A DNA stretch of 9,164 bases, taken from NCBI GenBank assembly GCA_025464645.1, contig JAODGF010000076.1:1-9164 (forward strand). The letters are read 5' to 3'. A model generated the notes under the pieces. The model did no database searches. It saw nothing but the letters and a program-made list of their open reading frames with translations, and was not told where the DNA came from. Source of the DNA: Methanosarcinales archaeon. Its GTDB lineage: Archaea; Halobacteriota; Syntropharchaeia; Alkanophagales; Methanospirareceae. The first letter of the stretch is position 1, and each line of letters starts with the position of its first letter. Position numbers and translations under genes: made by a program. Positions 1 to 6,466 of the stretch are shown here, piece by piece.

Positions 1-1
1 A

Positions 2-1075
2 ATGTTCAGATATCGAGACGAGAATTTAGCAAATCGGATAATAGAAAAATTAAAAGATATGAATCTCAATTTGCGATTAATGCACGTTTGTGGCACGCAT
101 CAAGATACTCTCGTGAGGTTCGGCTTGAATTCGATGTTAAAAGAAGCTGGAGTCGAGATAAGACCAGGACCCGGGTGTCCGGTTTGCGTGACTACCGCAA
201 AGGAGATAGAAGAAGCGATTCTTTTAGCACGAAGAGGGAAAGTGATTGCCACGTTTGGTGACATGTTCAGGGTTCCCGGCGAAAGGCTGTCGTTGGCAGA
301 CGTAAAGGCAGAGGGTTTTGACGTAAGGGTGGTTTACAGCATAACAGACTGTATTTCCATAGCGGAAAAAACGAATAAGGACGTTGTGTTCTTCTCCATT
401 GGGTTTGAAACAACAGCTCCGGCGACTGCATCTGTGATTTCCACTCGCCCAGCAACCAATTTTTCTATACTGAGTGCGCACAGGCTAATCCCACCGGCAA
501 TGGAAGCATTGATAAGAATGGGAGAGATGAAGATAGACGGGTTCATAAATCCAGGTCATGTATCCACAATCATAGGTGAAAGACCTTATGAATTCATATC
601 GAAGCGGTATAAAATGCCGCAGGTAATTGCGGGTTTCGAACCACTGGACGTGCTAATTGCGGTTTACATGCTTGCAATGCAGATAATCCGGGGTGAAGCA
701 AAGATAGAGAATGAATATACGCGAGTTGTGAAGCCAGAGGGGAATGAGAAAGCACAGCAAACAATGAGTGAAGTTTTTGAACCGTTTGATACAAGTTGGA
801 GAGGTTTTCCTGTTATACCCGGCAGTGGGCTTCGCGTAAGAAGGAAATTCGAGGAATACGATGCGAGGAAACGATACGAGGATGAATTAAGCAGGTTGGA
901 TAATGAATTTAAAGAGCCAGCGGGATGTAGATGTGGAGAAATCCTGAGAGGGCTTGTTTATCCGGATGAATGCCCTTTGTTCGGTAAGGCTTGCACGCCC
1001 CGGCATCCAGTTGGACCCTGTATGGTGTCGAGAGAGGGAAGCTGTAATATAATGCTCAGGTATGGAGAGAGGTAA
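2..1075 (+). CDS. hypD: HypD, [NiFe]-hydrogenase Fe(CN)2CO cofactor assembly protein
   Basis: HypD works with HypC as the scaffold on which the Fe(CN)2CO group of [NiFe] hydrogenases is assembled in the cytoplasm, before transfer to the large subunit. The family signatures are all visible: HVCGTHQ (Cys30), GPGCPVCV (Cys59 and Cys62), FGDMFRVPG (about 85-93), GFETTAPATA (134-143), INPGHVSTIIG (182-192) and AGFEPLDVL (210-218). The cysteine-rich C-terminal domain has Cys309, 311, 324, 331, 340 and 348, which supply the ligands of the family's [4Fe-4S] cluster. The length of 357 aa is normal for the family, and the N-terminus aligns with the usual start, so the ATG at position 2 is probably the true start. 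The upstream ribosome binding site lies outside the window. The last 14 nt overlap the next gene, a maturation protease, which suggests translational coupling. No motif residue appears to be missing. Confidence 0.96.
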   Translation: MFRYRDENLANRIIEKLKDMNLNLRLMHVCGTHQDTLVRFGLNSMLKEAGVEIRPGPGCPVCVTTAKEIEEAILLARRGKVIATFGDMFRVPGERLSLADVKAEGFDVRVVYSITDCISIAEKTNKDVVFFSIGFETTAPATASVISTRPATNFSILSAHRLIPPAMEALIRMGEMKIDGFINPGHVSTIIGERPYEFISKRYKMPQVIAGFEPLDVLIAVYMLAMQIIRGEAKIENEYTRVVKPEGNEKAQQTMSEVFEPFDTSWRGFPVIPGSGLRVRRKFEEYDARKRYEDELSRLDNEFKEPAGCRCGEILRGLVYPDECPLFGKACTPRHPVGPCMVSREGSCNIMLRYGER

Positions 1076-1562
1076 AAAAATCCTCATAGCAGGCATTGGG
1101 AACAAGTACATGGGAGACGACGGTTTCGGTCCGAGAGTTATTGACGCATTAATGAGAAGGAATCTGCCTGAGAACGTTGAAGCACGAGATGTGGGACTAT
1201 GTGGCGTGACGCTGGCACCAGACCTTAATGACTATGAACTCGTAATCTTTGTTGACGCTGTGCAGAAAGGAGGAAAGCCTGGAACAATCTATCGCAGTGA
1301 AATAAAAGCAGAGCAGGTGGAGGAATCGAAGCCTGAAGAAGCGATGAACTCCTTCACCTTTAGTGTTCACGAAACCAGGTTAGAAGAGCTCCTTCTCTTC
1401 GCTAAGGCAATCGGCACCCTGCCACCTGCTACAATTGTTATTGGGTGCGAAATCCTCGAAGTCACGCTGGGTGAATCACTGAGCCCTGAGGTTGATGCAG
1501 CAGTCCAGCGAGCAACTGAGCTTATTCTGGATGAACTACAGCGGTACTGCGAACGGAAGTAA
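1062..1562 (+). CDS. [NiFe]-hydrogenase maturation protease (M52 family)
   Basis: This is an M52 (HybD/HycI/FrhD-type) endopeptidase. Such enzymes cut the C-terminal peptide from the hydrogenase large subunit after Ni insertion. The 166-aa protein opens with the family motif ILIAGIGNKYMGDDGFGP. Asp20 in that motif aligns with nickel ligand Glu16 of E. coli HybD, Asp65 (FVDAV) with HybD Asp62, and His103 (SVHETRLEELL) with HybD His93. The segment GCEILEVTLGESLSP (128-142) is also typical. The start overlaps the end of hypD by 14 nt and lies just before the first beta strand, so an earlier start is unlikely. Only a weak AGG precedes it, and coupling to hypD translation is plausible. The 3' end overlaps the convergent large subunit gene by 27 nt, so there is no room for a conventional terminator. 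The likely substrate is that neighbouring large subunit. The exact subfamily symbol is uncertain. Confidence 0.93.
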   Translation: MERGKKILIAGIGNKYMGDDGFGPRVIDALMRRNLPENVEARDVGLCGVTLAPDLNDYELVIFVDAVQKGGKPGTIYRSEIKAEQVEESKPEEAMNSFTFSVHETRLEELLLFAKAIGTLPPATIVIGCEILEVTLGESLSPEVDAAVQRATELILDELQRYCERK

Positions 1563-3284
1563 CTCGTGTTTCACTATTTGCTTGCCTATATGCACGTGGA
1601 CTGCACACCCTAAGCATGGGTCGAAGCTTCTTATGGCTCTAACCACGTCAATGCCTTTCCACCCTTCTGACTCCCCAGCTTCGGTGATTGGCGTCTGGAT
1701 AAGCGCTTCCTCGTATGGTCCGGGCTTCTCTTCCGGGTCTCTGCAAGATGCATTCCATGTCGTCGGTGCTTGATACTGATAATTATGGATTACTCCGTTC
1801 TTCATCACGCACCAGTGCGAGCAAGCGCCACGCATAGCTTCTATTGCACCAAAGCCTATGCCTTCCTTGGGCTTCTCATAAGGTGTCCATACATCAGCCT
1901 TGCCAGCTTTCAATAGTTCTAAGCCTGCCATTACCAGATTCAGCATGCAATACGCAGAGTATGCATGGTAATATGCCCGAGCTCTGATCCTTTCCACTGC
2001 ATTTGGTTTCTCAGGAATCTTCCACTCGAATTCCATTGCCCCCGCATACTTGAAACCCGGGATAAGTGCTGCTGGTAACTCGAACTTGAGGCTATTTCCC
2101 GTGGATTCGGGAACAAGTCCCGCCTTCGCTGTTACCCACATCCGTGCAAGCGGTCCTAACTCAATGACATGGTTCTTTCCATCCCCCTTCCAGTGCCACC
2201 ATCTGGTTGCAGTGACCCAAGAATATAAGGACTCCCATTTTCCATACTCACCAGGTTTCGGAATCGTGCGCTTGTTCCACGGATGTTCCTTCATTATTTT
2301 ATTGCCCAACGGGTCAGCTTCGACTTCATGCTCCCACTCGCTCGAATACCAGCCTCTGCCGATAAATTCTCGCACTCCGACATTAAACTCAACGAGGTCT
2401 GTTGTGACGAGTCCGCCATCCAGAATGACTCCAGGGGATACCAGCCTCTTACGAGCCCAGTCTGTCATCTCCTCATACTTTGCGGAATACGCCGCCGGGT
2501 CGTTATAGGCACCTACGGAGCCGAGATTCGCTGCTCTCGCTCCTACGTCCTCATATCCCTGTTCGAGCACAAAATCGAGTAAGTCGTCAGTAACTGTGAC
2601 CAGTTCCTTTGCAAACGCAACGTGTCGCATGAGTAGCGTCAGGTAAGATTCAACGTCAGATGCAGAGAGGTTTATCTTGGCGATTCCTCCGGGAACAAAA
2701 GAATGAACGTGTGGGTGCTTTGCTCCGAATATTGAAGCCATATTATGCCCCGCTTTTTGCACGAGAAGCGAGCGCAAATAAAGCTCGCCTGCCAGTGGAT
2801 TGAGCGCAGTCATGATGTCGGCGATTGCCGCAAACCCATGGACATCTGACCCCGGTGCCTTCGTCTTCTGCGCTTCTTCCCACCATTCAGGGTTGAACTT
2901 CTTCACCGCAATCTCGCTGTAGTCGGGTCCTTCGAGGTTGAGAACGCCGACCTCGGCATCGTATAACTGCTCTGCACCATGAACAAGGTCTCTGAGCGCT
3001 ACACCCATCGGCGGTGGTGAAACGCCATATACCTGGTCAACTGCTGTTACCGAAGCGAGAGCGTGAGGCACCGGGCAGACACCGCAACTCCGCTGTGTAA
3101 TCATCACCGCATCGAATGGCTCTCTCCCTCTGAGAATGATTTCAAAACCCCTGAACATCGGGCTATATGCGTATGCATCGGTAATTCTTCTCGCTTCAGT
3201 GTCTATCTTCACGTGAACGCCTAAATGCCCTTCTATCCTCGTTATCGGTTCTATTGTTATTTCCCTCTCCTTTCCTTTCATCAT
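1536..3284 (-). CDS. [NiFe]-hydrogenase large (catalytic) subunit, group 1-like
   Basis: This subunit carries the Ni-Fe(CN)2CO active site and oxidises or evolves H2 with the adjacent small subunit. The N-terminal RIEGH contains Glu18, equivalent to the conserved proton-transfer Glu. The L1 motif RSCGVCPVPH supplies Cys67 and Cys70. Further conserved segments are RGFEIILRGREPFDA (45-59), RGACSHW with Arg485, and PTTWNASCRDP (507-517). The L2 motif DPCLGCAVH supplies Cys557 and Cys560. A 19-residue tail follows His563, the usual cleavage site of M52 proteases. At 582 aa the protein fits group 1 (uptake) enzymes better than the roughly 470-aa group 3 Mvh type. The start overlaps the small subunit stop as ATGA, preceded by AGGAGG at 3290-3295. 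The second ATG (3281) is 8 nt from that site and is equally possible. The L1 motif has Ser where RICGVC is usual. The subgroup cannot be settled by eye. Confidence 0.95.
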   Translation of the reverse strand: MMKGKEREITIEPITRIEGHLGVHVKIDTEARRITDAYAYSPMFRGFEIILRGREPFDAVMITQRSCGVCPVPHALASVTAVDQVYGVSPPPMGVALRDLVHGAEQLYDAEVGVLNLEGPDYSEIAVKKFNPEWWEEAQKTKAPGSDVHGFAAIADIMTALNPLAGELYLRSLLVQKAGHNMASIFGAKHPHVHSFVPGGIAKINLSASDVESYLTLLMRHVAFAKELVTVTDDLLDFVLEQGYEDVGARAANLGSVGAYNDPAAYSAKYEEMTDWARKRLVSPGVILDGGLVTTDLVEFNVGVREFIGRGWYSSEWEHEVEADPLGNKIMKEHPWNKRTIPKPGEYGKWESLYSWVTATRWWHWKGDGKNHVIELGPLARMWVTAKAGLVPESTGNSLKFELPAALIPGFKYAGAMEFEWKIPEKPNAVERIRARAYYHAYSAYCMLNLVMAGLELLKAGKADVWTPYEKPKEGIGFGAIEAMRGACSHWCVMKNGVIHNYQYQAPTTWNASCRDPEEKPGPYEEALIQTPITEAGESEGWKGIDVVRAIRSFDPCLGCAVHVHIGKQIVKHELLPFAVPL

Positions 3285-4231
3285 ATCTTCCTCCTATGAA
3301 GCCGCGCAAGCCCCATCATCATGTGGCTCCATGTGCCTTTCATCGTTTCTTTTATGAATGGACCCGCAGGAGCTTTTGCGAAGAAAGGAGAAGTAGGCGT
3401 GTCCGGGAAGCTCGGGTCGGCACATCCAAAGCACGGCACTCCTGTTCTTGTACACCCTCCGTATCCATCCATCCACGTGGTTGATGCGTTGCAGTTTGTG
3501 ATAATACCTTTGCAGCCAAGCGCACCTAAACAGCCAGTTTCTCCAAAGGCATGTGCGTCCACACCACCTGAGTAGAATCCGCATATCGGACATAACTCGT
3601 GAGCTGTACTGCCATAGAGGTAAGTAGGTCGGTGCCACTCGTCAAGTTCAGGAAGCGGCGCTATTCCCCTTGCTGCGAGCACTGCGTGACCTAAAACCTG
3701 AACGATATTATCAGGTCTGGGCGGGCAGCCGGGAATACAGATGACAGGAAGACCCAGCGCTCCTTTCCATCCTTTCCCTAAATAGTCCAATAGCCCTTTC
3801 GCACCTGTTGGATTAGGATTCCCGTGAGGGATGCCGCCATAAGATGCGCATGTGCCAATAGCAACTGCTGCTGCGCACTTCTTCGAGAGCCCGTCAATTG
3901 TATCGCTGAGTTTGAGAAGCTTTTCCTCGTACTCGCCGATGACGCAGTAAACGCCCGGTGCAGCTTTCGCCTCCTCAGGGATTGCTCCCTCGAGAATCAA
4001 TACGAATGGGTCGTATTTGCCTTCTATCGCATCAACGAGAATCTTCGCTGCGTCTTCGCCCCACTCGAACATAAGCGTTGGATGGTAGGCGAGTTTTAAC
4101 CCTCCAAGCCCGGGAATAGCCCCTGTTAGAACGTCAATGAGCGTGGGGTTGCTTGCTTGTTTGATAGAGATAGTACAACCCGCACAGTCCTGCCCTTCAA
4201 GCCATATTAAATTTATTTCTTCAAGTGTCAT
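3281..4231 (-). CDS. [NiFe]-hydrogenase small (iron-sulfur) subunit, no Tat signal
   Basis: This is the electron-transfer subunit of the hydrogenase. It begins at the core domain: LIWLEGQDCAGC (8-19) gives proximal cluster ligands Cys16 and Cys19, with Cys128 (GTCASYGG) and Cys169 (PGCPP) completing the site. The distal cluster is His211, Cys214, Cys234 and Cys240. The medial cluster uses Cys247, Cys267 and Cys270 (PCFGC). Cys260 sits 7 residues before Cys267, where standard group 1 enzymes have Pro, so a [4Fe-4S] medial cluster is likely. There is no twin-arginine leader. An in-frame TAA at 4283-4285 and no alternative start codon in between rule out a longer N-terminus. No C-terminal membrane helix is visible, and the protein ends LARLHRRKI. 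A cytoplasmic, soluble enzyme is inferred. G-rich 4245-4250 may act as ribosome binding site, although it lies 13 nt from the ATG. The large subunit follows with a 4-nt overlap. The redox partner is not encoded in the window. Confidence 0.94.
   Translation of the reverse strand: MTLEEINLIWLEGQDCAGCTISIKQASNPTLIDVLTGAIPGLGGLKLAYHPTLMFEWGEDAAKILVDAIEGKYDPFVLILEGAIPEEAKAAPGVYCVIGEYEEKLLKLSDTIDGLSKKCAAAVAIGTCASYGGIPHGNPNPTGAKGLLDYLGKGWKGALGLPVICIPGCPPRPDNIVQVLGHAVLAARGIAPLPELDEWHRPTYLYGSTAHELCPICGFYSGGVDAHAFGETGCLGALGCKGIITNCNASTTWMDGYGGCTRTGVPCFGCADPSFPDTPTSPFFAKAPAGPFIKETMKGTWSHMMMGLARLHRRKI
3290..3295 (-). promoter_or_regulatory. Shine-Dalgarno site of hydrogenase large subunit
   Basis: AGGAGG reads on the minus strand inside the last codons of the small subunit gene. 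It lies 5 nt before the ATG that overlaps the small subunit stop and 8 nt before the next in-frame ATG. Both starts are compatible. The arrangement supports translational coupling of the two subunits in one mRNA. Confidence 0.8.
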
Positions 4232-4270
4232 TTTCGATATTTTACCCCCCTTAAATATCTTAGATTTTAT

Positions 4271-4280
4271 AGTATATAAA
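4271..4280 (-). promoter_or_regulatory. Candidate TATA box of hydrogenase small-large operon
   Basis: The minus strand reads TTTATATACT. Archaeal transcription starts about 25 nt downstream of the TATA centre, which puts the start near 4250. That would leave a leader of about 20 nt carrying the G-run at 4245-4250. A second candidate, TATTTAAG at 4250-4257, would instead give an almost leaderless mRNA. Confidence 0.5.
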
Positions 4281-4368
4281 ACTTAATGTTTTTTAACGAA
4301 TGTGATGAATATAAGATATTATTGGATATTCTTAAATAGATGTAGAAATTTATTGTTGTCCATAAATG

Positions 4369-4475
4369 TAATAGAAATATTAGCAAGTTTTTCAAAATAG
4401 ATATGGCGATAAGCGCATCACAAGATATGATTTAGGTGGTTTAGGTCTTCTCGACTTTTTTAAATATTTCTATTA
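4369..4475. repeat. 13-bp perfect inverted repeat pair flanking hypA promoter
   Basis: TAATAGAAATATT at 4369-4381 is the exact reverse complement of AATATTTCTATTA at 4463-4475, with an 81-nt spacer. The right arm overlaps the hypA TATA box. An additional small palindrome TTCT-ATT-AGAA lies at 4468-4478. A regulator-binding role is possible, but the arms are nearly pure A+T, so chance is a real alternative. Confidence 0.4.
4459..4467 (+). promoter_or_regulatory. Candidate TATA box of hypA
   Basis: TTTAAATAT is centred about 32 nt before the hypA ATG. The expected start site near 4489 leaves only a few leader bases. No Shine-Dalgarno sequence is visible between it and the ATG, so a leaderless or nearly leaderless hypA mRNA is inferred. 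Confidence 0.6.
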
Positions 4476-4494
4476 GAAGATTTACAAGATAAAC

Positions 4495-4905
4495 ATGCAC
4501 GAATGGGCATTAGCGGAAGCGGTAATCGCAACGGTAATAGAGGAATCGAGAAAAGAAGGGCTGAAAGAGGTTACAAAAATTAAGCTTAAAATAGGTGAAT
4601 TACAGCAAATAGAGACCGAGATATTTGAATTCGCCGTGACCGAACTTGCCAAAGTTCAGGGTGTGGGGTTAGCAAAAATGAAGGTAGAAATGGATATAGA
4701 AAGAGCTGTTTTTCGATGCCGGGTTTGCAGAAACGAGTGGGGGTTGGGTGAGACATCCGGGATGAGAGAGGAGGAGACCGAAGCGATACATCTTGCACCA
4801 GAAGTTGCTCATGCGTATATCAGATGCCCTTCTTGTAAGAGCCCTGATTTTGAGGTGCTCCAGGGACGAGGAGTTTCAATAGAATATATAAAAGGCACGG
4901 GTTAG
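4495..4905 (+). CDS. hypA: HypA, hydrogenase nickel incorporation protein
   Basis: HypA is a small cytoplasmic Ni and Zn binding protein that, with HypB, delivers nickel to the hydrogenase large subunit. The N-terminus MHEWALAEAV carries the invariant His2 that binds Ni together with the first residues. The structural zinc site is Cys75-x2-Cys78 (FRCRVC) and Cys111-x2-Cys114 (IRCPSC). The 32-residue spacer between the two CxxC pairs, about 79-110, is longer than in bacterial HypA and includes an acidic stretch, as in archaeal versions. The length of 136 aa is typical of archaeal HypA. The ATG is fixed by the need for His at position 2. The gene diverges from the hydrogenase structural genes and shares their promoter region. 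No ribosome binding site is visible, consistent with a leaderless mRNA. hypB, hypC, hypE and hypF are not in the window. Confidence 0.96.
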   Translation: MHEWALAEAVIATVIEESRKEGLKEVTKIKLKIGELQQIETEIFEFAVTELAKVQGVGLAKMKVEMDIERAVFRCRVCRNEWGLGETSGMREEETEAIHLAPEVAHAYIRCPSCKSPDFEVLQGRGVSIEYIKGTG

Positions 4906-4962
4906 CGGAAGAAGGTAAAGCAGAAAGATTATAGCAAGGCGTTGCAACTCCCCTCGACTTGG

Positions 4963-6417
4963 TTACCCTAAGAATCTTCTCACGTTTGCTGCTCTCAAAA
5001 CATATTCTTCCAGATTCACAGTTTTGTTTTTTCTTAACGATTCTAAAACATAATCTGTTATTCTTTTATGCTCTACATCAGTTCTAAAATCTGTTAGAAA
5101 ATCTCTAATTCTTGTTTCAAGCTCTCTTGGTAAAAACGCAAAAGCATTGCGATTCAAATATCTGAGCGCATCCTCTTCAAAATTCACGTAAACCTCACTG
5201 ACAAATTGCAGGTCATCCTCATTCAAGGTATTCAAACCAAGGATTTCTGGTGGCAAACCTATGGAATAAAGAGCGGCGGTAAATGTTATCGCTCTCGGCA
5301 ATTTAATTCCTCCTATACTACGTGAATAACCGAATAGACCTATATGCAACTTCCTTTTTCTTCTACTCGGAACATACCTTGCAACCTTATTGATTACCGG
5401 TGCTAATTCTATGATTTGTTTCTGGTATTCCTGAGAATACTTTCTGATTATTTCCAAACACATTTCTTCGTCTATTTCCTGAGGCGAACCTGTTTTTCTT
5501 TCCTGCAATTTTCTTATAGCTTCTCTAACTTCTTCAGGAGGATTGTCATATTTGAACGCCGATTGAACAGTAAATGTATGAGCGCTGGGATATTCTTTTG
5601 CAACTCTTTCCACTGTTTGTGGTCTGAGATTGCCTCTGAAAGGAGCCGAGCCGATACCCACAATAGGATATATTTCAACACCTATATCCTCAGACAATGT
5701 TTGCAATCTTTGAAGAGCTATTTTGTTTAAAAGAACAGCGCTGAGAAGTCCGTAATTCATCGCAGGGTCTGACCTTGCAAGAAAAACTCTTTGATACTCT
5801 ACATTCTTGTCTTGCAAATATTCTTTAGTCATGTTGTGTGCGTCAAGCATGTGTTCCATGTCTTCAAAAAGGGGTATAACATTAATTCTTTCAGGCTTGA
5901 ATTCCCCAATCCATTCAGCGATCGTTATATCTCCCGCTCTAAATGGTTTATTCTGTTTTCCCACTACAAAATCGCAATAATATCTGTAAATTCTATCAAG
6001 GCACTTAGGAGAGGCGGTCATGGGTAAGATAACTTCGAATATAGGTGGCGTATCGTCTTGATAAAACAATTTAGCAGCGTCAAATGACCTGGGTATGCTT
6101 TCCAAAGTTTCCAATAATATTTTTGCTTCCGCTTTTTCTACGGTTGGATTTGGCACCCTCAAAGTTATAAATACATCGCTGCCTAATCTTTTCTCCAGAA
6201 AGAATGATTCATATTTTGTTAGCAACTTTTTGACCACAAAATTATCCACTTCCTTGCCTTCACAGTCCCACATCTGCTCATCACACCCCAGATGCGAGAA
6301 TACGTAATATGCTTCCTGTATTTCATCTTCTCCCTCAAGTTCAGTATCCTCTGCGAAAAAAGGGGAGTGCACATTATCCGGATGTTGTGTGCTCATGCAT
6401 CTTGGAATTTTCGGCAT
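4963..6417 (-). CDS. ppcA: Archaeal-type phosphoenolpyruvate carboxylase
   Basis: PpcA carboxylates PEP with bicarbonate to oxaloacetate, feeding aspartate and the partial TCA pathway used by methanogen-type archaea. The 484-aa protein matches the archaeal family, which is about half the size of bacterial PEP carboxylase. Hallmarks are IPRCMSTQHPDN (4-15), GCDEQMWDCEGKEVDN (44-59), FLARSDPAMNYG (212-223), GSAPFRGNLRP (256-266), RKRKLHIGLFGYSR (353-366) and LPRAITFTAALYS (373-385). It ends in the usual RRFLG. The ATG at 6417 is chosen because family members begin just before IPRCMSTQHPDN. The frame extends to a TTG at 6453, but that adds residues not seen in the family. No ribosome binding site is evident. 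A TATA box 27 nt upstream, inside a tandem repeat, suggests a leaderless mRNA. The gene lies 38 nt after purP and could also be cotranscribed. It appears more A+T-rich than the hydrogenase genes. Confidence 0.96.
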   Translation of the reverse strand: MPKIPRCMSTQHPDNVHSPFFAEDTELEGEDEIQEAYYVFSHLGCDEQMWDCEGKEVDNFVVKKLLTKYESFFLEKRLGSDVFITLRVPNPTVEKAEAKILLETLESIPRSFDAAKLFYQDDTPPIFEVILPMTASPKCLDRIYRYYCDFVVGKQNKPFRAGDITIAEWIGEFKPERINVIPLFEDMEHMLDAHNMTKEYLQDKNVEYQRVFLARSDPAMNYGLLSAVLLNKIALQRLQTLSEDIGVEIYPIVGIGSAPFRGNLRPQTVERVAKEYPSAHTFTVQSAFKYDNPPEEVREAIRKLQERKTGSPQEIDEEMCLEIIRKYSQEYQKQIIELAPVINKVARYVPSRRKRKLHIGLFGYSRSIGGIKLPRAITFTAALYSIGLPPEILGLNTLNEDDLQFVSEVYVNFEEDALRYLNRNAFAFLPRELETRIRDFLTDFRTDVEHKRITDYVLESLRKNKTVNLEEYVLRAANVRRFLG

Positions 6418-6428
6418 ATTTGAAGGAT

Positions 6429-6466
6429 TCTCAATATCAGTATATAATCTCAATATCAGTATATAA
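6429..6466 (-). repeat. Perfect 2 x 19-bp tandem repeat with duplicated TATA box
   Basis: The unit TTATATACTGATATTGAGA (minus strand) occurs twice without mismatch, at 6448-6466 and 6429-6447. The upstream copy holds the purP stop codon TGA at 6456-6458. Each copy carries TTATATA. The copy nearer ppcA is centred about 27 nt before the ppcA ATG, the spacing expected for a leaderless archaeal promoter. The other would start transcription about 19 nt further upstream. The repeat therefore looks like a duplicated core promoter. Confidence 0.85.

Larger units (their letters stand above)
4232..4494. promoter_or_regulatory. Divergent AT-rich promoter region between hydrogenase and hypA genes
   Basis: This 263-bp stretch has no credible gene and is much richer in A+T than its flanks. 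It must hold the promoters of both the small subunit gene (leftward) and hypA (rightward). Besides the TATA candidates listed separately, it contains an inverted repeat GAATAT/ATATTC at 4307-4312 and 4326-4331. It also has a 13-bp inverted repeat pair at 4369-4381 and 4463-4475. Leftward, several TATA-like strings occur (4271-4280, 4262-4272, 4250-4257), so the exact hydrogenase start site is not decided by sequence alone. Confidence 0.7.

Noticed and set aside
2050..2582. Plus-strand open frames opposite the hydrogenase large subunit
   Set aside because: They are antisense to a strongly conserved gene, show no family resemblance, and are explained by the codon pattern of the real gene. The same holds for minus-strand frames over hypD at 224-546 and 594-794.
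1536..4231. Group 3 (F420-reducing or Mvh-type) hydrogenase
   Set aside because: The large subunit is too long at 582 aa. The small subunit has the group 1 distal His-Cys site and length, and no FrhB, MvhD or flavoprotein partner is adjacent.
4934..4945. Small hairpin GCAA-GGCG-TTGC between hypA and ppcA as a terminator
   Set aside because: The stem is only 4 bp and no T-tract follows. The 57-bp convergent gap may hold termination signals, but none can be supported.
6418..6453. Longer ppcA starting at a TTG at 6453
   Set aside because: The added 12 residues fall inside the tandem promoter repeat and are not seen in archaeal PEP carboxylases, which start just before IPRCMSTQHPDN. The ATG at 6417 fits family and promoter spacing.
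6429..6466. CRISPR-like repeat
   Set aside because: It is two directly abutting 19-bp copies with no spacers, overlapping a stop codon and a promoter.
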